Shown piece after piece: positions 1 through 8,180 of a stretch of 23,159 nucleotides of DNA. The notes beneath the pieces are model-generated. The model was not told where the DNA came from. It saw nothing but the letters and a program-made list of their open reading frames with translations, and did not search any database. The position numbers and the translations under genes are program-made. The stretch covers positions 1 through 23,159 of the forward strand of contig JANYEF010000165.1 in the NCBI GenBank assembly GCA_025363325.1. The letters are read 5' to 3'. Position 1 is the stretch's first letter, and the number at the start of each line of letters is the position of its first letter. The DNA is from Nitrospira sp. GTDB lineage: Bacteria; Nitrospirota; Nitrospiria; Nitrospirales; Nitrospiraceae.

Positions 1-373
1 GTCCGCCCTGGCGGCCGTGCTGGCCGGGGCACAGGGATATGTCCTCAAGGCGATTGACTCCAGCCTGCTGATTCGATCGATTCGTCAGGTCTCCAACGGT
101 CAATCGATTCTCGATCCGGCCCTCACTCAACGGGCGCTGGATTGGATTAAAGCCTGGCCGGCTCAAGCCGGCCCGGTGCGGGGACAATCCCTTTCCCCTC
201 AGGAAGAGCGCGTGCTGGCGTTGGTGGCGGAAGGTTTGACGAACAAGGAAATCGCGACCGCGATGCAACTCAGCGATAAGACCGTCAAGAACTATCTCGC
301 CAACATGTTCCAAAAACTGCATATCTCACGACGCGCACAAGCCGCCGCCCTCTTCGTCAAGCGGCAGGTCTGA
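1..373 (+). CDS. LuxR/NarL-family response regulator, C-terminal part (5' end outside window)
   Basis: The reading frame is open from the first base, in codon phase starting at base 2, and ends at TGA 371-373, so the gene begins upstream. The first residues (AGAQGYVLK) are the end of a receiver domain, including the conserved YxxK lysine. A linker follows, then a LuxR-type helix-turn-helix (LSPQEERVLALVAEGLTNKE, then IA, and a recognition helix around LSDKTVKNYLANMFQKL). The order and the linker resemble DosR/NarL-type regulators. Such proteins bind DNA as dimers after phosphorylation by a sensor kinase. No partner kinase is visible next to it; one may lie upstream. Family assignment is secure; the target genes are unknown. 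A GTG inside the window is not a credible start because it would cut into the receiver fold. Confidence 0.93.
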   Translation, partial: SALAAVLAGAQGYVLKAIDSSLLIRSIRQVSNGQSILDPALTQRALDWIKAWPAQAGPVRGQSLSPQEERVLALVAEGLTNKEIATAMQLSDKTVKNYLANMFQKLHISRRAQAAALFVKRQV

Positions 374-391
374 TCCGAAGTTCGAAGTTCT

Positions 392-427
392 GGGTTCGAA
401 GTTCTGAAAACCTCGAACTTCGAACCC
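392..427. terminator. 13-bp perfect inverted repeat downstream of the LuxR gene
   Basis: GGGTTCGAAGTTC (392-404) pairs perfectly with GAACTTCGAACCC (415-427) across a 10-nt loop, 18 bp after the LuxR stop. The left arm is also part of a direct repeat (TTCGAAGTTCTG at 381-392 and 395-406). No T-run follows, so this is either a structured 3' end or a small dispersed TTCGAA repeat rather than a classical intrinsic terminator. The rest of 428-650 shows nothing clear apart from a 13-bp palindrome, ATCAAA-T-TTTGAT, at 480-492. Confidence 0.55.
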
Positions 428-667
428 TCATCCGTCCCGCCCGTCCTGCGTGGCGATCCTGCTAGAGCTACATACCCCTATCAAATTTTGATGAACGACT
501 CTATGCAGGCCTTCGAGTCGATGTCGATATGGCATCGGCACTGACGATGACGCATTGTTTGTTTGCCCGTTCACCAGGGAGATGGTACAGTTCGAAAATC
601 ATCTCTGGAAGATACCGCAGCGAGGGAAATCGAGGTCCGGAGTCATTCACCGAAGCCGAGGGACACG

Positions 668-1039
668 ATGCCATCTATTCTTGTCGTCGATGACGAAGAC
701 CAAATCCGCCGATTGATTCGCGAAACATTGGAGCAGGTCGGCTATCACGTCACGGAAGCGCGTGATGGGAGGGAAGCCCTTCAGCAGTATCGGCTGGCCC
801 CGGCCGACCTGGTCATTATGGACATTCTCATGCCCGATCAGGATGGCCTGGAGACCACCGCCACGTTGAGGCGGGAGTTCCCAAACGTGAAAGTCATCGC
901 GATCACGGGCGGCAGTGACATGATTGGCATTCTCAATTTTCTCGACGTCGCCAAAATGCTGGGCGCCCACAGCACGCTTCAGAAGCCCTTTGAGATGAAG
1001 ACCCTCCTCGACACCGTCCAAGCCGAACTACAAGCCTAG
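668..1039 (+). CDS. Stand-alone receiver (CheY-like) response regulator
   Basis: This 123-residue protein is essentially one receiver domain. It has the acidic pair D8-D9 (VVDDED), phospho-acceptor D52 (IMDILMPDQDG), T80 (AITGG) and K106-P107 (LQKPF), so all phosphorylation residues are intact. The ATG at 668 is chosen because GAGGG lies 5 nt upstream and the fold begins at residue 3. The frame stays open further 5' but without family sequence. There is no output domain, so it should act by protein-protein contact or as a phosphorelay intermediate. It is a possible partner for the nearby histidine kinase at 3474-5324, but that is only proximity. Its stop codon TAG (1037-1039) is also the first three bases of a MITE-like repeat. 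Confidence 0.92.
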   Translation: MPSILVVDDEDQIRRLIRETLEQVGYHVTEARDGREALQQYRLAPADLVIMDILMPDQDGLETTATLRREFPNVKVIAITGGSDMIGILNFLDVAKMLGAHSTLQKPFEMKTLLDTVQAELQA

Positions 1040-1245
1040 CAGGATGCTGAAATAGTCCGCCAGCTTCGTTCTCGGCTCATCGAAATCCTCAGCGTATCTC
1101 CGAGGGTACGCCTCCGGTTTCGACTCGCCTGCAGCCTTGCTGGACGAACTTTTTGAGCACCCTGCGGGAAGGCTCTTCTGTTGGCCTAGACGTGCGGGCC
1201 ATTGAATTTCCATCGTGCCACAACAGTTTTTCCGCAACTTGCTAG
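1037..1245. repeat. MITE-like element, copy 1
   Basis: This 209-bp non-coding element starts TAGCAGGATGCTGAA and ends TTTTTCCGCAACTTGCTAG, so its outer ends are imperfect inverted repeats. An internal inverted copy of the left end (1146-1165, ending GAGCACCCTGC) pairs with 1039-1058, making a 127-bp hairpin-like core. Related copies lie at 11983-12175 and 12864-13069. The right-hand tail (CTTCTGTTG..., ACGTGCGG, CCAT) is shared with copy 3 and partly with copy 2. No transposase is encoded. It sits between the receiver gene and purE, and its first bases form the receiver gene's stop codon. Confidence 0.8.
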
Positions 1246-1432
1246 CCCGCCTGCAGCGTGCAAGATACCTGTGAAGCGTCTTTCGTTTCCAGATTCATTC
1301 AGACGTCTCATCTTTCACGAACGCAGGTTTTGTACAGAGAGCGAACTTGACCATCAGTCAGGGAATCGCTAAGGTGGGGGCTCCGTTGAGAGCCATGAGG
1401 CAGAGAGCTGTGGGAGAAGGGCCTGCGCGAAT

Positions 1433-2011
1433 ATGTCTCGTCTCAGTAAAGGACCACAATCACGGCGGAGAGGAACGGATCGTCCGCATCCCTTGGTCGG
1501 GGTGTTGGGCGGAAGTAAATCCGATTTCCCGATCTTAGAAAAGGCCGTGGCGATTCTGACCGATCTCGGGATTCCACACGAATTGATGGTCGTCTCCGCG
1601 CACCGGACTCCGGATCGCTTGTTCACCTATGCAGAACAAGCTCCCGGCCGGGGGATCGAAGTCATTATTGCCGGAGCAGGTGGAGCGGCCCATCTTCCCG
1701 GAATGCTGGCTGCGAAGACGCATCTGCCGGTTATTGGTGTACCGATCCCGACAGAGCATCTTCACGGACTTGATTCGCTCCTCTCCATCGTGCAAATGCC
1801 AAGAGGGATTCCCGTCGCCACGGTGGCCATTGGAGGGGCGGAGAATGCCGGTTTGCTTGCGGCGCAAATCCTGGGGGGCCGGTATCCAGAGATTGCCACC
1901 CGTGTGAAATTATTCCGTCAGACGCAGACGGACCGCGTGCTCCAGTCTCCTGAAGCGAAGGGCCTGGTGACTAGAACGAAAGGTCCTGGCCGTCCGAGTC
2001 GCCGGTCGTGA
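1433..2011 (+). CDS. purE: N5-carboxyaminoimidazole ribonucleotide mutase PurE
   Basis: Class I PurE converts N5-CAIR to CAIR in de novo purine synthesis, taking the product of PurK. Family motifs are present: GGSKSD (26-31), VSAHRTPDR (54-62, with catalytic H57), AGGAAHLPGMLAA (82-94), VPIPTEHLHGLDSLLSIVQMP, and GGAENAGLLAAQIL. The length, 192 residues, is slightly above the usual 160-170 because of a basic N-terminal extension of about 20 residues and a basic tail. The ATG at 1433 follows a GGGAGAAGGG stretch about 11 nt upstream, a slightly long spacing, so a later start near the LVGVLGG strand is possible. It overlaps purK by GTGA, which indicates translational coupling. Confidence 0.96.
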   Translation: MSRLSKGPQSRRRGTDRPHPLVGVLGGSKSDFPILEKAVAILTDLGIPHELMVVSAHRTPDRLFTYAEQAPGRGIEVIIAGAGGAAHLPGMLAAKTHLPVIGVPIPTEHLHGLDSLLSIVQMPRGIPVATVAIGGAENAGLLAAQILGGRYPEIATRVKLFRQTQTDRVLQSPEAKGLVTRTKGPGRPSRRS

Positions 2012-3186
2012 AGTCCATGGTCATTGAGCCAGGATCTGTTCTGGGCGTCCTGGGCGGCGGACAATTGGGCGCCATGTTCACCATGGCGGCATGCCGTCTC
2101 GGGTATCAGGTCGCCGTCTGGGATCCAGATCCAGAGGCGCCGGCTCATCGTCTTGCCACGCACAGCTTTCTTGCTCCGTTCACCGACCAGCACATTCTTG
2201 CGCGCTTTGCCGACCTGGTCAGCGTCGTGACCTATGAATGGGAAAATATCCCGGCGGAGCTCTGCCGAGCGTTGGAGCAGCGGAAGCCGGTTCGCCCGTC
2301 GAGCGCCGTCTTGAGCGTGATTCAGGATCGTCTCGAGCAAAAGGGGTTCTTGGCCGCCAACGGATTCCCCGTTCCTCCCTTCGCCGGCCTGACCGCTCCC
2401 GATCAATTGGCGACGACCGTCCGGCAGGTCGGGTATCCTGCCCTCTGTAAGACGGCAACGGCCGGTTATGATGGCAAGGGACAGTGGAGAATCCTCCGAG
2501 AATCCGATGTCCGGGAGGTGGAACAGGCATTATCAGAATCCGCTCGCCCTGGCATGCGATGGATCGTGGAGTCCTTAGTGCCGTTTGAACGGGAGCTCTC
2601 GATCTTGGTCGTTCGTGGATCTGACGGACAGAGTTGCACCTATCCGTTGGCTGAGAACGAACATGAAGAGGGAATTCTTCGAATCACCATGGTCCCGGCC
2701 CCTGGGCCTTCAGTGGTGGCCGAGCGAGCAGCCGCTCTTGCTCGTCAGGTCGTGGATCGCCTGGAAGGGGTCGGGGTGTTCTGTCTCGAATTGTTTCAGT
2801 TGTCCAACGGGGAACTTCTCATCAACGAGATTGCCCCGCGGCCCCATAATTCAGGCCATTACACGCTTGATGCTTGCAGCGTGTCCCAGTTTGAGCAACA
2901 GGTTCGTATTACCAGTGGGATGCCGCTTGGTGAAGTGCGTTTGCTGAGCCCAGCCGTCATGGTGAATCTCATTGGGGACGATGCCGTGAGCATGACGAAG
3001 GGCGCAGGTTGTCGAGCCCTGCTGGATATTCCTGGTGCGGTGCTCCATCTCTACGGCAAACGTGCGATTCGTCCCCGTCGCAAGATGGGGCATGTCACGT
3101 TCCTCGGGGAGACGCTCAGTCGCGCTCTCGATTATGCGAAGCAATTTCGTGGCGACCTGGCGAACGATCCCACCCTATCTGCCTAA
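2008..3186 (+). CDS. purK: N5-carboxyaminoimidazole ribonucleotide synthase PurK
   Basis: PurK is an ATP-grasp enzyme that makes N5-CAIR from AIR, ATP and bicarbonate, feeding PurE encoded just upstream. Visible motifs are the N-terminal GVLGGGQLGAMF (13-24), the ATP-grasp strand LCKTATAGYDGKGQW, and the metal and nucleotide segment NEIAPRPHNSGHYTLDACSVSQFEQ. The 392-residue length is normal. The GTG at 2008 overlaps the purE TGA by 4 nt. An in-frame ATG three codons later (2017) is the alternative start and makes little difference to the protein. Having separate purE and purK in one operon is the standard bacterial arrangement. The 287 bp after the stop (3187-3473) show no gene or clear structure. 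Confidence 0.96.
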   Translation: MKSMVIEPGSVLGVLGGGQLGAMFTMAACRLGYQVAVWDPDPEAPAHRLATHSFLAPFTDQHILARFADLVSVVTYEWENIPAELCRALEQRKPVRPSSAVLSVIQDRLEQKGFLAANGFPVPPFAGLTAPDQLATTVRQVGYPALCKTATAGYDGKGQWRILRESDVREVEQALSESARPGMRWIVESLVPFERELSILVVRGSDGQSCTYPLAENEHEEGILRITMVPAPGPSVVAERAAALARQVVDRLEGVGVFCLELFQLSNGELLINEIAPRPHNSGHYTLDACSVSQFEQQVRITSGMPLGEVRLLSPAVMVNLIGDDAVSMTKGAGCRALLDIPGAVLHLYGKRAIRPRRKMGHVTFLGETLSRALDYAKQFRGDLANDPTLSA

Positions 3187-3473
3187 CCTCCTTCATGTAT
3201 CTGTATCGTTCTTATTCGGCATCAACCGACAGGATGCTGTGAACAGGATCGACTGTCTCTCCCCGCGCACTACCCAGGCAAACCCAATCTGTGAGCCATT
3301 TTTTGGCCATCACGCATCGTTCTATTTTGTGACTTGCTGTAGGGAGATGGATCACAGGGTTCAGCTCCTCAGGGCATAGCCTACTGGAAAAACATGGTTC
3401 CGCCCTGTGTGGGTATCGGTACAGGACTTGCTCCACTCCCAGTCTTCGGTTGCCGGAACAGGAGATCATACAG

Positions 3474-5324
3474 ATGAACAGTCTTGCTTTCCCCTCTGAG
3501 AATCATGTCGAGCTGCCTTCGGTGGATTCGTGTCACGAGAATGCGATTTCGCGCCCACGATATGTTGTGCTTCAGTCGCTGGTCGGCGTCATGTTGGCCT
3601 ACCAGCTATTGTCAGGAGCGGAGCTGATCGCAAGCCCGCCGACGAGCTGGGTGATCGTCGGCGGGTTGGTGGCGATGGTCCTCTGCCTGTTGTATGTGCC
3701 GACCTCGATCCTGCAGACCACGTGGTTCAGCGGGGTCCTGATCGGGATCGATACGGTGTTCGTCACTGCGACAATCTACCTATCCGGTAACGCCCGGTCG
3801 GATCTTTATCTGTCGTATTTTGTGCTCATGCTCATTGCTGCCTCGGTGCGGCGGCTCTCCCATGTCATTGGGCTATCTCTGTTGCTCTGCGCCGGATATG
3901 GCGTCGTCCTCTATCAAGGGGTTCTACAAACTGGTTCTTTCTCGCCTGGGCATCTGTTGGGAATACCGGTTTTGTTAGTGATGGCGACGTTCTACGGGCT
4001 TGCGTTGCAAACGATTGGGGCCGAACGGCAAGAAAAAACACTTTTACAGGGGAGTATCGAGGCGCTGAAAGAGACTGAACAGGCCTTGCAAGCGTCGCGC
4101 GATCAGTTGGAGGTTCGTATCAAGGGTCTCAAGGGCGATCTCTCACGGGCGAATGAGCATGTCCGGCAGGAGAAGAAAGAACGGCAAGGCCTCGAGCAGC
4201 AATTACATGAGGCGCAGAAGATGGAAGCAATCGGTCGGATTGCCGGGGGGATTGCCAACGAACTCAGCCATCTCGTATCGGTGATCGGGAAGCAGACGGG
4301 CGTGGTCCTATCCCGCCTTGAGACGAACGATCCGCTGTATCGGCCGGTCGATGATATATTTCGAAGCGGGGGGCAGGCGGCAGCTTTGACCGCTCAATTG
4401 GCCGGGTTGGGCCTCCACGACGGCCACGTCCGACAGGTGCTTTCGGTCAAGACCGTGCTGGAGGAGATTCGTGGAGTGGTGAGAGGATTGCTGCCTGCAT
4501 CCATCGATCTAAGCCTAGTCATCGAAGATGCGCCAATGGATGTCGAGGTCGATCGTGAAGGACTTGAACAAGTCCTACTTCATCTAGCGGTGAATGCGCG
4601 GGATGCCATGCCAAATGGTGGTCGGCTCCTGATTGAAGCGAAGCAGGCGTTCCCCGGGCATGAGAGTGGGTCGGTGAATGGAATGGGAGGGCATCTACCC
4701 AAGGTGCTGATTCAAGTGACCGATACCGGAAGCGGGATGAGCCCAGAGACCCAGTCGCACATGTTTGAACCCTTCTTTTCCACAAAAGAAATGAATGTGG
4801 GACTTGGACTCACCGCGGTCTATGGCATCGTGAAACAGAGTGCAGGCCAGGTCGAGGTTGTCAGCCAGCCTGGTAAGGGTACCGTGGTGCGGGTGGCGCT
4901 TCCCATCGTACGACAGGGCAGGTCGCCTGCCCCATCAGTTCTGGCACAGGTCTCAGCCAAGGGCCAGGAAACGGTTCTGCTGGTGGAACCGAATGAAATA
5001 GACCGTAAGCTCGCGCTCTCCACGTTGTTGCGGCATCGTTATCAAGTCTTGGAGGCGAGCTCGTCCGTTGAAGCGTTGCTGCTCACGCAGCAACATCCTG
5101 GCGTTGTCCATGTGGCCGTGAGCGATCTCAATATGCCGGAGATCGGGGGTCGTGACTTAGCCAGACGGTTGTTGGCGAAACACCCGATGATGAAGCCGAT
5201 TTTTGTTTCCGGCTATGATGATGAGGCGATGCTGTCTCATCGCCTCAACCCGCAGTATGTCTTGAGGCGTCCCTATCGACAAGCCGGTCTGGTGGAAAAA
5301 GTGCGTGAGCTGTTGGATGCGTGA
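3474..5324 (+). CDS. Membrane hybrid histidine kinase with degraded phospho-acceptor positions
   Basis: This 616-residue protein has about six hydrophobic helices (roughly 30-180), a charged coiled coil (184-248), a dimerisation segment (about 245-290), a HATPase domain (340-477) and a C-terminal receiver (498-614). The ATP site is intact: N-box NARDAMP (374-380), DTGSGM (417-422), FEPFFST (431-437) and GLGLTAVYG (443-451). In the dimerisation segment, which reads GGIANELSHL, the position that is His in the common GGIAHDFNNL pattern is N262; the nearest His is H266. In the receiver, D551 and S579 are kept, but the acidic pair is E505-P506 and the usual Lys-Pro is R599-P600. The ATG at 3474 has AGGAG 9 nt upstream; a TTG at 3450 is less likely. 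Signal and partner are unknown. It may be a pseudokinase or a phosphatase-biased sensor. Confidence 0.9.
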   Translation: MNSLAFPSENHVELPSVDSCHENAISRPRYVVLQSLVGVMLAYQLLSGAELIASPPTSWVIVGGLVAMVLCLLYVPTSILQTTWFSGVLIGIDTVFVTATIYLSGNARSDLYLSYFVLMLIAASVRRLSHVIGLSLLLCAGYGVVLYQGVLQTGSFSPGHLLGIPVLLVMATFYGLALQTIGAERQEKTLLQGSIEALKETEQALQASRDQLEVRIKGLKGDLSRANEHVRQEKKERQGLEQQLHEAQKMEAIGRIAGGIANELSHLVSVIGKQTGVVLSRLETNDPLYRPVDDIFRSGGQAAALTAQLAGLGLHDGHVRQVLSVKTVLEEIRGVVRGLLPASIDLSLVIEDAPMDVEVDREGLEQVLLHLAVNARDAMPNGGRLLIEAKQAFPGHESGSVNGMGGHLPKVLIQVTDTGSGMSPETQSHMFEPFFSTKEMNVGLGLTAVYGIVKQSAGQVEVVSQPGKGTVVRVALPIVRQGRSPAPSVLAQVSAKGQETVLLVEPNEIDRKLALSTLLRHRYQVLEASSSVEALLLTQQHPGVVHVAVSDLNMPEIGGRDLARRLLAKHPMMKPIFVSGYDDEAMLSHRLNPQYVLRRPYRQAGLVEKVRELLDA

Positions 5325-5327
5325 AAA

Positions 5328-5393
5328 CCGGACGGTTTGTCTGGTTTGTTTGGTCTGTCTCGTTTATTTGGTTGAACCAGACTGACCGGGCTA
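5328..5393. repeat. TTTGGT/CTGGTT hairpin repeat between convergent genes
   Basis: A short run of TCTGGTTTGTTTGGTCTGT-type repeats forms a hairpin: GTCTGGTT (5339-5346) pairs with AACCAGAC (5375-5382), and flanking CCGG bases can extend it. The same repeat vocabulary recurs at about 12020-12110 inside MITE copy 2. It lies exactly between the convergent kinase and rhomboid genes and probably serves as a two-way terminator. Its CTAG end at 5391-5394 contains the rhomboid stop codon. Confidence 0.6.
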
Positions 5394-6095
5394 GTCTTCC
5401 CGCTGGCCTCCGCTGCTTGGGGCAAAGAAGGACACGTCCCGGCGTTTGAACAGACCAATCAGCGCCATCCCAGCGATAAACCCGCCGATATGGGCGAAGA
5501 ATGCCACGCCTCCGCCCTGGCTGCCGATGCTCATTCCCCCGCTCAACAGTTGCATCACGAACCACATGCCGAGGACGATACCCGCTGGCACCTTCGTTGC
5601 GCCAAAGCCAGGCATCAGAACCAACACGCGGGCTCGTGGGAACAACAGGACATAGGCGCCTAAGACACCGGAAATGGCGCCGCTTGCTCCGACCATGGGA
5701 ATAGGCGAGGACGGATCGGTCAGGGCGTGGCTCAAGGCGGCCAGAATCCCGCATGTGAGATAGAACACGACGTACCTCGCATGCCCCATGACGTCTTCGA
5801 TGTTATTCCCGAAGACCCAGAGGTACAGCATATTTCCGATGAGGTGCATCCAGCCGCCGTGGAGGAACATGCTCGTAATTAACGTCGCGTAGGCGGGGAT
5901 GGGGACGACCGTATCGGGGAGGTCGGCCTGCCCGAATAGGAGGGCCGGAATCGCCCCGTACTGGAACACGAATGTGTTATCCGGGCCGACAGGAAGGCTG
6001 ACCTGGTAGAGAAAGACGAGGATGCAGACTGCAATAGAGGCGATCGTAACCACCGGCGTCAGCTTGGTTGGGTTGTCGTCGTGCAGAGGGATCAT
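5391..6095 (-). CDS. Rhomboid-family intramembrane serine protease
   Basis: This 234-residue polytopic membrane protein has the rhomboid catalytic pieces: HxxxN at H84/N88 (MHLIGNMLYLWVFG), nucleophile S138 in GASGAISG, and H202 in AHIGGFIAG. Six or more hydrophobic segments are visible, and the tail is short and charged (FKRRD onward). The ATG at 6095 is preferred: it has GAGGG 4-5 nt upstream and starts just before the first membrane segment. The frame remains open further upstream, but there it lies antisense to no signal and overlaps the preceding gene. The start is 7 nt downstream of the phosphoesterase stop, so the two are co-transcribed. Rhomboids cleave transmembrane substrates; the substrate here is unknown. 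Confidence 0.92.
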   Translation of the reverse strand: MIPLHDDNPTKLTPVVTIASIAVCILVFLYQVSLPVGPDNTFVFQYGAIPALLFGQADLPDTVVPIPAYATLITSMFLHGGWMHLIGNMLYLWVFGNNIEDVMGHARYVVFYLTCGILAALSHALTDPSSPIPMVGASGAISGVLGAYVLLFPRARVLVLMPGFGATKVPAGIVLGMWFVMQLLSGGMSIGSQGGGVAFFAHIGGFIAGMALIGLFKRRDVSFFAPSSGGQRED

Positions 6096-6102
6096 GGTGC
6101 CC

Positions 6103-6999
6103 TCATTGGGAGGGAGTTCGGCGACGGTCGATGACCGATCGAGGAAGTGCCGGGTTATCCGGCAAGGAGCCATCAGGTCCGAGGGAGATTGAAAACCCCG
6201 CGGCGTGCGTATGGCCTCCACCACCGAAAGACGCGGCGATGGCCCCCACGTCGGCTCCATCCTCTCGCGAGCGCATGCTGTAATAGCGGCGCCCATCGCG
6301 ATCGTGCCACATGACGCAAAACGGATGCTCCAGGGAGAGGCGTTCGCCGATCTGACTCGTCAAGACCGCGCTGTGGACCGACGGCACGATGGCTCCGTGA
6401 AAATCGATCAACATTGCCTGCGCAGCAAGTTTGCTCACGAGTTCGTTTTCATATCGCAGAATGGCCCGGCCTTCCTGTTCCAACTCCTGCTGCTTGAAGT
6501 GACTCCAGAGGTGATACTCGAATGGATATGAGGCAACGGCCGCATTGATTTCCCGACTGGAGGGGAGTGCCCAAGTCCAGAGGTCTTTGTCTTGGATATA
6601 GTCGAGGAGCCACGGCGCCGGCTGGTCGTGTGCCCATTCCCAGGCGAGGACCGCTCCGGACTTCTTCATGTCGAAATAGGCATAGGGAAGGCCGGCGAGG
6701 GCTTTCTCTGCGGTGATGTGGTGATCGAGTACGAGGAGGGCCTGCGTCTGAGCGGCCATGGCTTCCAGCGTCTCGCGGGCATAGCTGAAGTCCACGATGA
6801 CCACTCGTTGGTCTTCTAGCCCTGCGGGAGGTGGATTCCCGTGTTTGACGGGAATGAACCGAGCCGTGGGAAATTGATTCCACAGCGCCCACGCGGCGCC
6901 GAATCCATCGGCACATTCGGCGTGGTAGAGGACGACTGTGGGGGGGGTAGAGAATGGATGTTGTGAACGAGAACCAGCCATTGAGGCGGAGCATACCAT
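6103..6999 (-). CDS. DHH/DHHA1-family phosphoesterase
   Basis: The 298-residue product carries DHH-superfamily motifs: YHAECADGFGAAWA (25-38), IVDFSY (68-73), the name-giving LDHH (91-94), DKDLW (137-141), and a C-terminal DHHA1 signature GGGGHTHAAGF. Members use two metal ions (usually manganese) to cleave phosphoester bonds in short oligonucleotides, cyclic dinucleotide products or polyphosphate-type substrates. This branch (YHxxCxDGFGAA) is usually left as a hypothetical phosphohydrolase, so the substrate is not assigned. Start choice is uncertain: the ATG at 6999 has GGCGGAG close upstream but lies in the loop of an inverted repeat, while the ATG at 6981 (MAGSRS) lacks a clear Shine-Dalgarno. 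It is the middle gene of the LOG-DHH-rhomboid operon. Confidence 0.9.
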   Translation of the reverse strand: MVCSASMAGSRSQHPFSTPPTVVLYHAECADGFGAAWALWNQFPTARFIPVKHGNPPPAGLEDQRVVIVDFSYARETLEAMAAQTQALLVLDHHITAEKALAGLPYAYFDMKKSGAVLAWEWAHDQPAPWLLDYIQDKDLWTWALPSSREINAAVASYPFEYHLWSHFKQQELEQEGRAILRYENELVSKLAAQAMLIDFHGAIVPSVHSAVLTSQIGERLSLEHPFCVMWHDRDGRRYYSMRSREDGADVGAIAASFGGGGHTHAAGFSISLGPDGSLPDNPALPRSVIDRRRTPSQ

Positions 7000-7010
7000 G
7001 ATGCTCCGCC
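6985..7010 (-). promoter_or_regulatory. 10-bp inverted repeat around the DHH gene start
   Basis: GGCGGAGCAT (6985-6994) and ATGCTCCGCC (7001-7010) are perfect inverted arms around a 6-nt loop. On the coding (minus) strand one arm contains the GGCGGAG that would be the Shine-Dalgarno, and the loop contains the first possible ATG. A hairpin in the mRNA would hide the ribosome site, which suggests translational tuning between the LOG and DHH genes. It could also be a simple intergenic palindrome. Confidence 0.5.
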
Positions 7011-7038
7011 GAGACTAAAGCTTCTTTATGAGAAGAGG

Positions 7039-8094
7039 TCAGAGTGCGTTGAGATGGTCGATCAGCTGACGCAGCCGGCTTGCGCTCCGGCGGTTGGAGC
7101 TGTAGGTCAAGCGAGGCAAGTCCTTCAGATCCGGCTCGTCGAGCTCTTCGGGAAGCGGCCCGCGTAGTTCGAAGGTGCCTTCAGATAACAGATCGCCAAA
7201 TGTATCATGCAGGCCGGCCACCTGTTCGGGGGAGATGCTCGTTTTCAGCCGCATGGCCAAGAGCCGTCCCACGTATCGAATCGAATGGAATCGGCGGTAA
7301 AAGCTCTTAATCTCATCGATCGCGTCGTCCACAGACGTGGTGATTTTGAACAGGCTGAGATCTTCAGGGTTGATCAGTTTACGGGCTAATAGTTGGCGTG
7401 TGACGAAGGCGTACCAGTCGTCCCAATAGTCGCAACCGGGAGCCTGGAGACACACGATCGGCTGGGGATCGCTCTTGCCGGTTTGGGCGAGGGTCAAAAT
7501 TTCAAAACCTTCATCATGCGTCCCGAAGCCGCCTGGGAACAATGCAATGGCGTTGGCCTCTTTCTGAAAGATGAGTTTGCGGGTGAAGAAGTATTTGAAG
7601 GTAACGAGCTTGGGATCATCGGCGATCGTGGCATTCGGGCCTTGCTCGAAGGGCAGCATAATATTGACCCCGAAGCTGTTCTCGCGTCCGGCGCCCTCCT
7701 GGCATGCGCGCATGACCCCGTCGGCCCCCCCGGTAATGACCATGAACCCTTCCTCGACGATCTGACGGGAGAACTGGAAGGCCATCTGGTAGTTCGGATC
7801 ATCCGAAGCGGTGCGGGCCGAACCGAAGATGCTGATCTTGCGCCGATCGCGATAGTCATGAAAGACGCGGAAGGCGTGACGTAGTTCTTTGACGGCGCGG
7901 TTGACGATCTTGAGGTCCAGGATGTCTAGATGAGAATCGTGGAGCCGGAGCGTCCCGGCCAGAAGTTCCTTCATGATCGCGGCTTGCAGGTCGTCCTCAG
8001 GACTGTCGAGCAGAAGGCGAATTTGGCTGAGCAGCTCCTCGTTCGAGGGGAGGGGGCGGGAACGGGTCTGGGAGGTCTTCATTTGGTCATCCAT
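7039..8094 (-). CDS. LOG-like Rossmann-fold nucleotide-binding protein
   Basis: The 351-residue protein contains the LOG/TIGR00730 (old name 'lysine decarboxylase') core: IFGSART (89-95), GGADGVMRACQEGA (122-135), FTRK (170-173) and the signature PGGFGTHDE (187-195). The core is flanked by a helical N-terminal region (about 1-85) and a C-terminal extension (about 270-351), so it is longer than the roughly 190-residue plant-type LOG enzymes. LOG proteins release bases from nucleoside 5'-monophosphates. For the long bacterial forms the true substrate is mostly unknown, so no gene name is given. It is the first gene of the minus-strand operon and is preceded by a clear promoter at 8129-8157. A second in-frame ATG lies four codons in. 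Confidence 0.88.
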   Translation of the reverse strand: MDDQMKTSQTRSRPLPSNEELLSQIRLLLDSPEDDLQAAIMKELLAGTLRLHDSHLDILDLKIVNRAVKELRHAFRVFHDYRDRRKISIFGSARTASDDPNYQMAFQFSRQIVEEGFMVITGGADGVMRACQEGAGRENSFGVNIMLPFEQGPNATIADDPKLVTFKYFFTRKLIFQKEANAIALFPGGFGTHDEGFEILTLAQTGKSDPQPIVCLQAPGCDYWDDWYAFVTRQLLARKLINPEDLSLFKITTSVDDAIDEIKSFYRRFHSIRYVGRLLAMRLKTSISPEQVAGLHDTFGDLLSEGTFELRGPLPEELDEPDLKDLPRLTYSSNRRSASRLRQLIDHLNAL

Positions 8095-8128
8095 GTGAGG
8101 TTATGGTTCTATCGTAGGGAGACAAAAA

Positions 8129-8157
8129 ATTCTATCAGCTGTTTGCCTGTTGGTCAA
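8129..8157 (-). promoter_or_regulatory. Sigma70-type promoter of the LOG-DHH-rhomboid operon
   Basis: On the minus strand TTGACC (8157-8152) and TAGAAT (8134-8129) are separated by exactly 17 bp. Each differs from consensus at one base. The predicted start falls near 8122, giving a leader of about 30 nt before the LOG ATG at 8094. Confidence 0.7.
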
Positions 8158-8180
8158 AGGAACGGAGAATATGTGTGAGA

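Noticed and set aside
1262..1320. Imperfect inverted repeat GTGAAGCGTC ... TTTCACG upstream of purE
   Set aside because: The arms are broken by several mismatches. It could be a worn repeat but is not strong enough to call a regulatory element.
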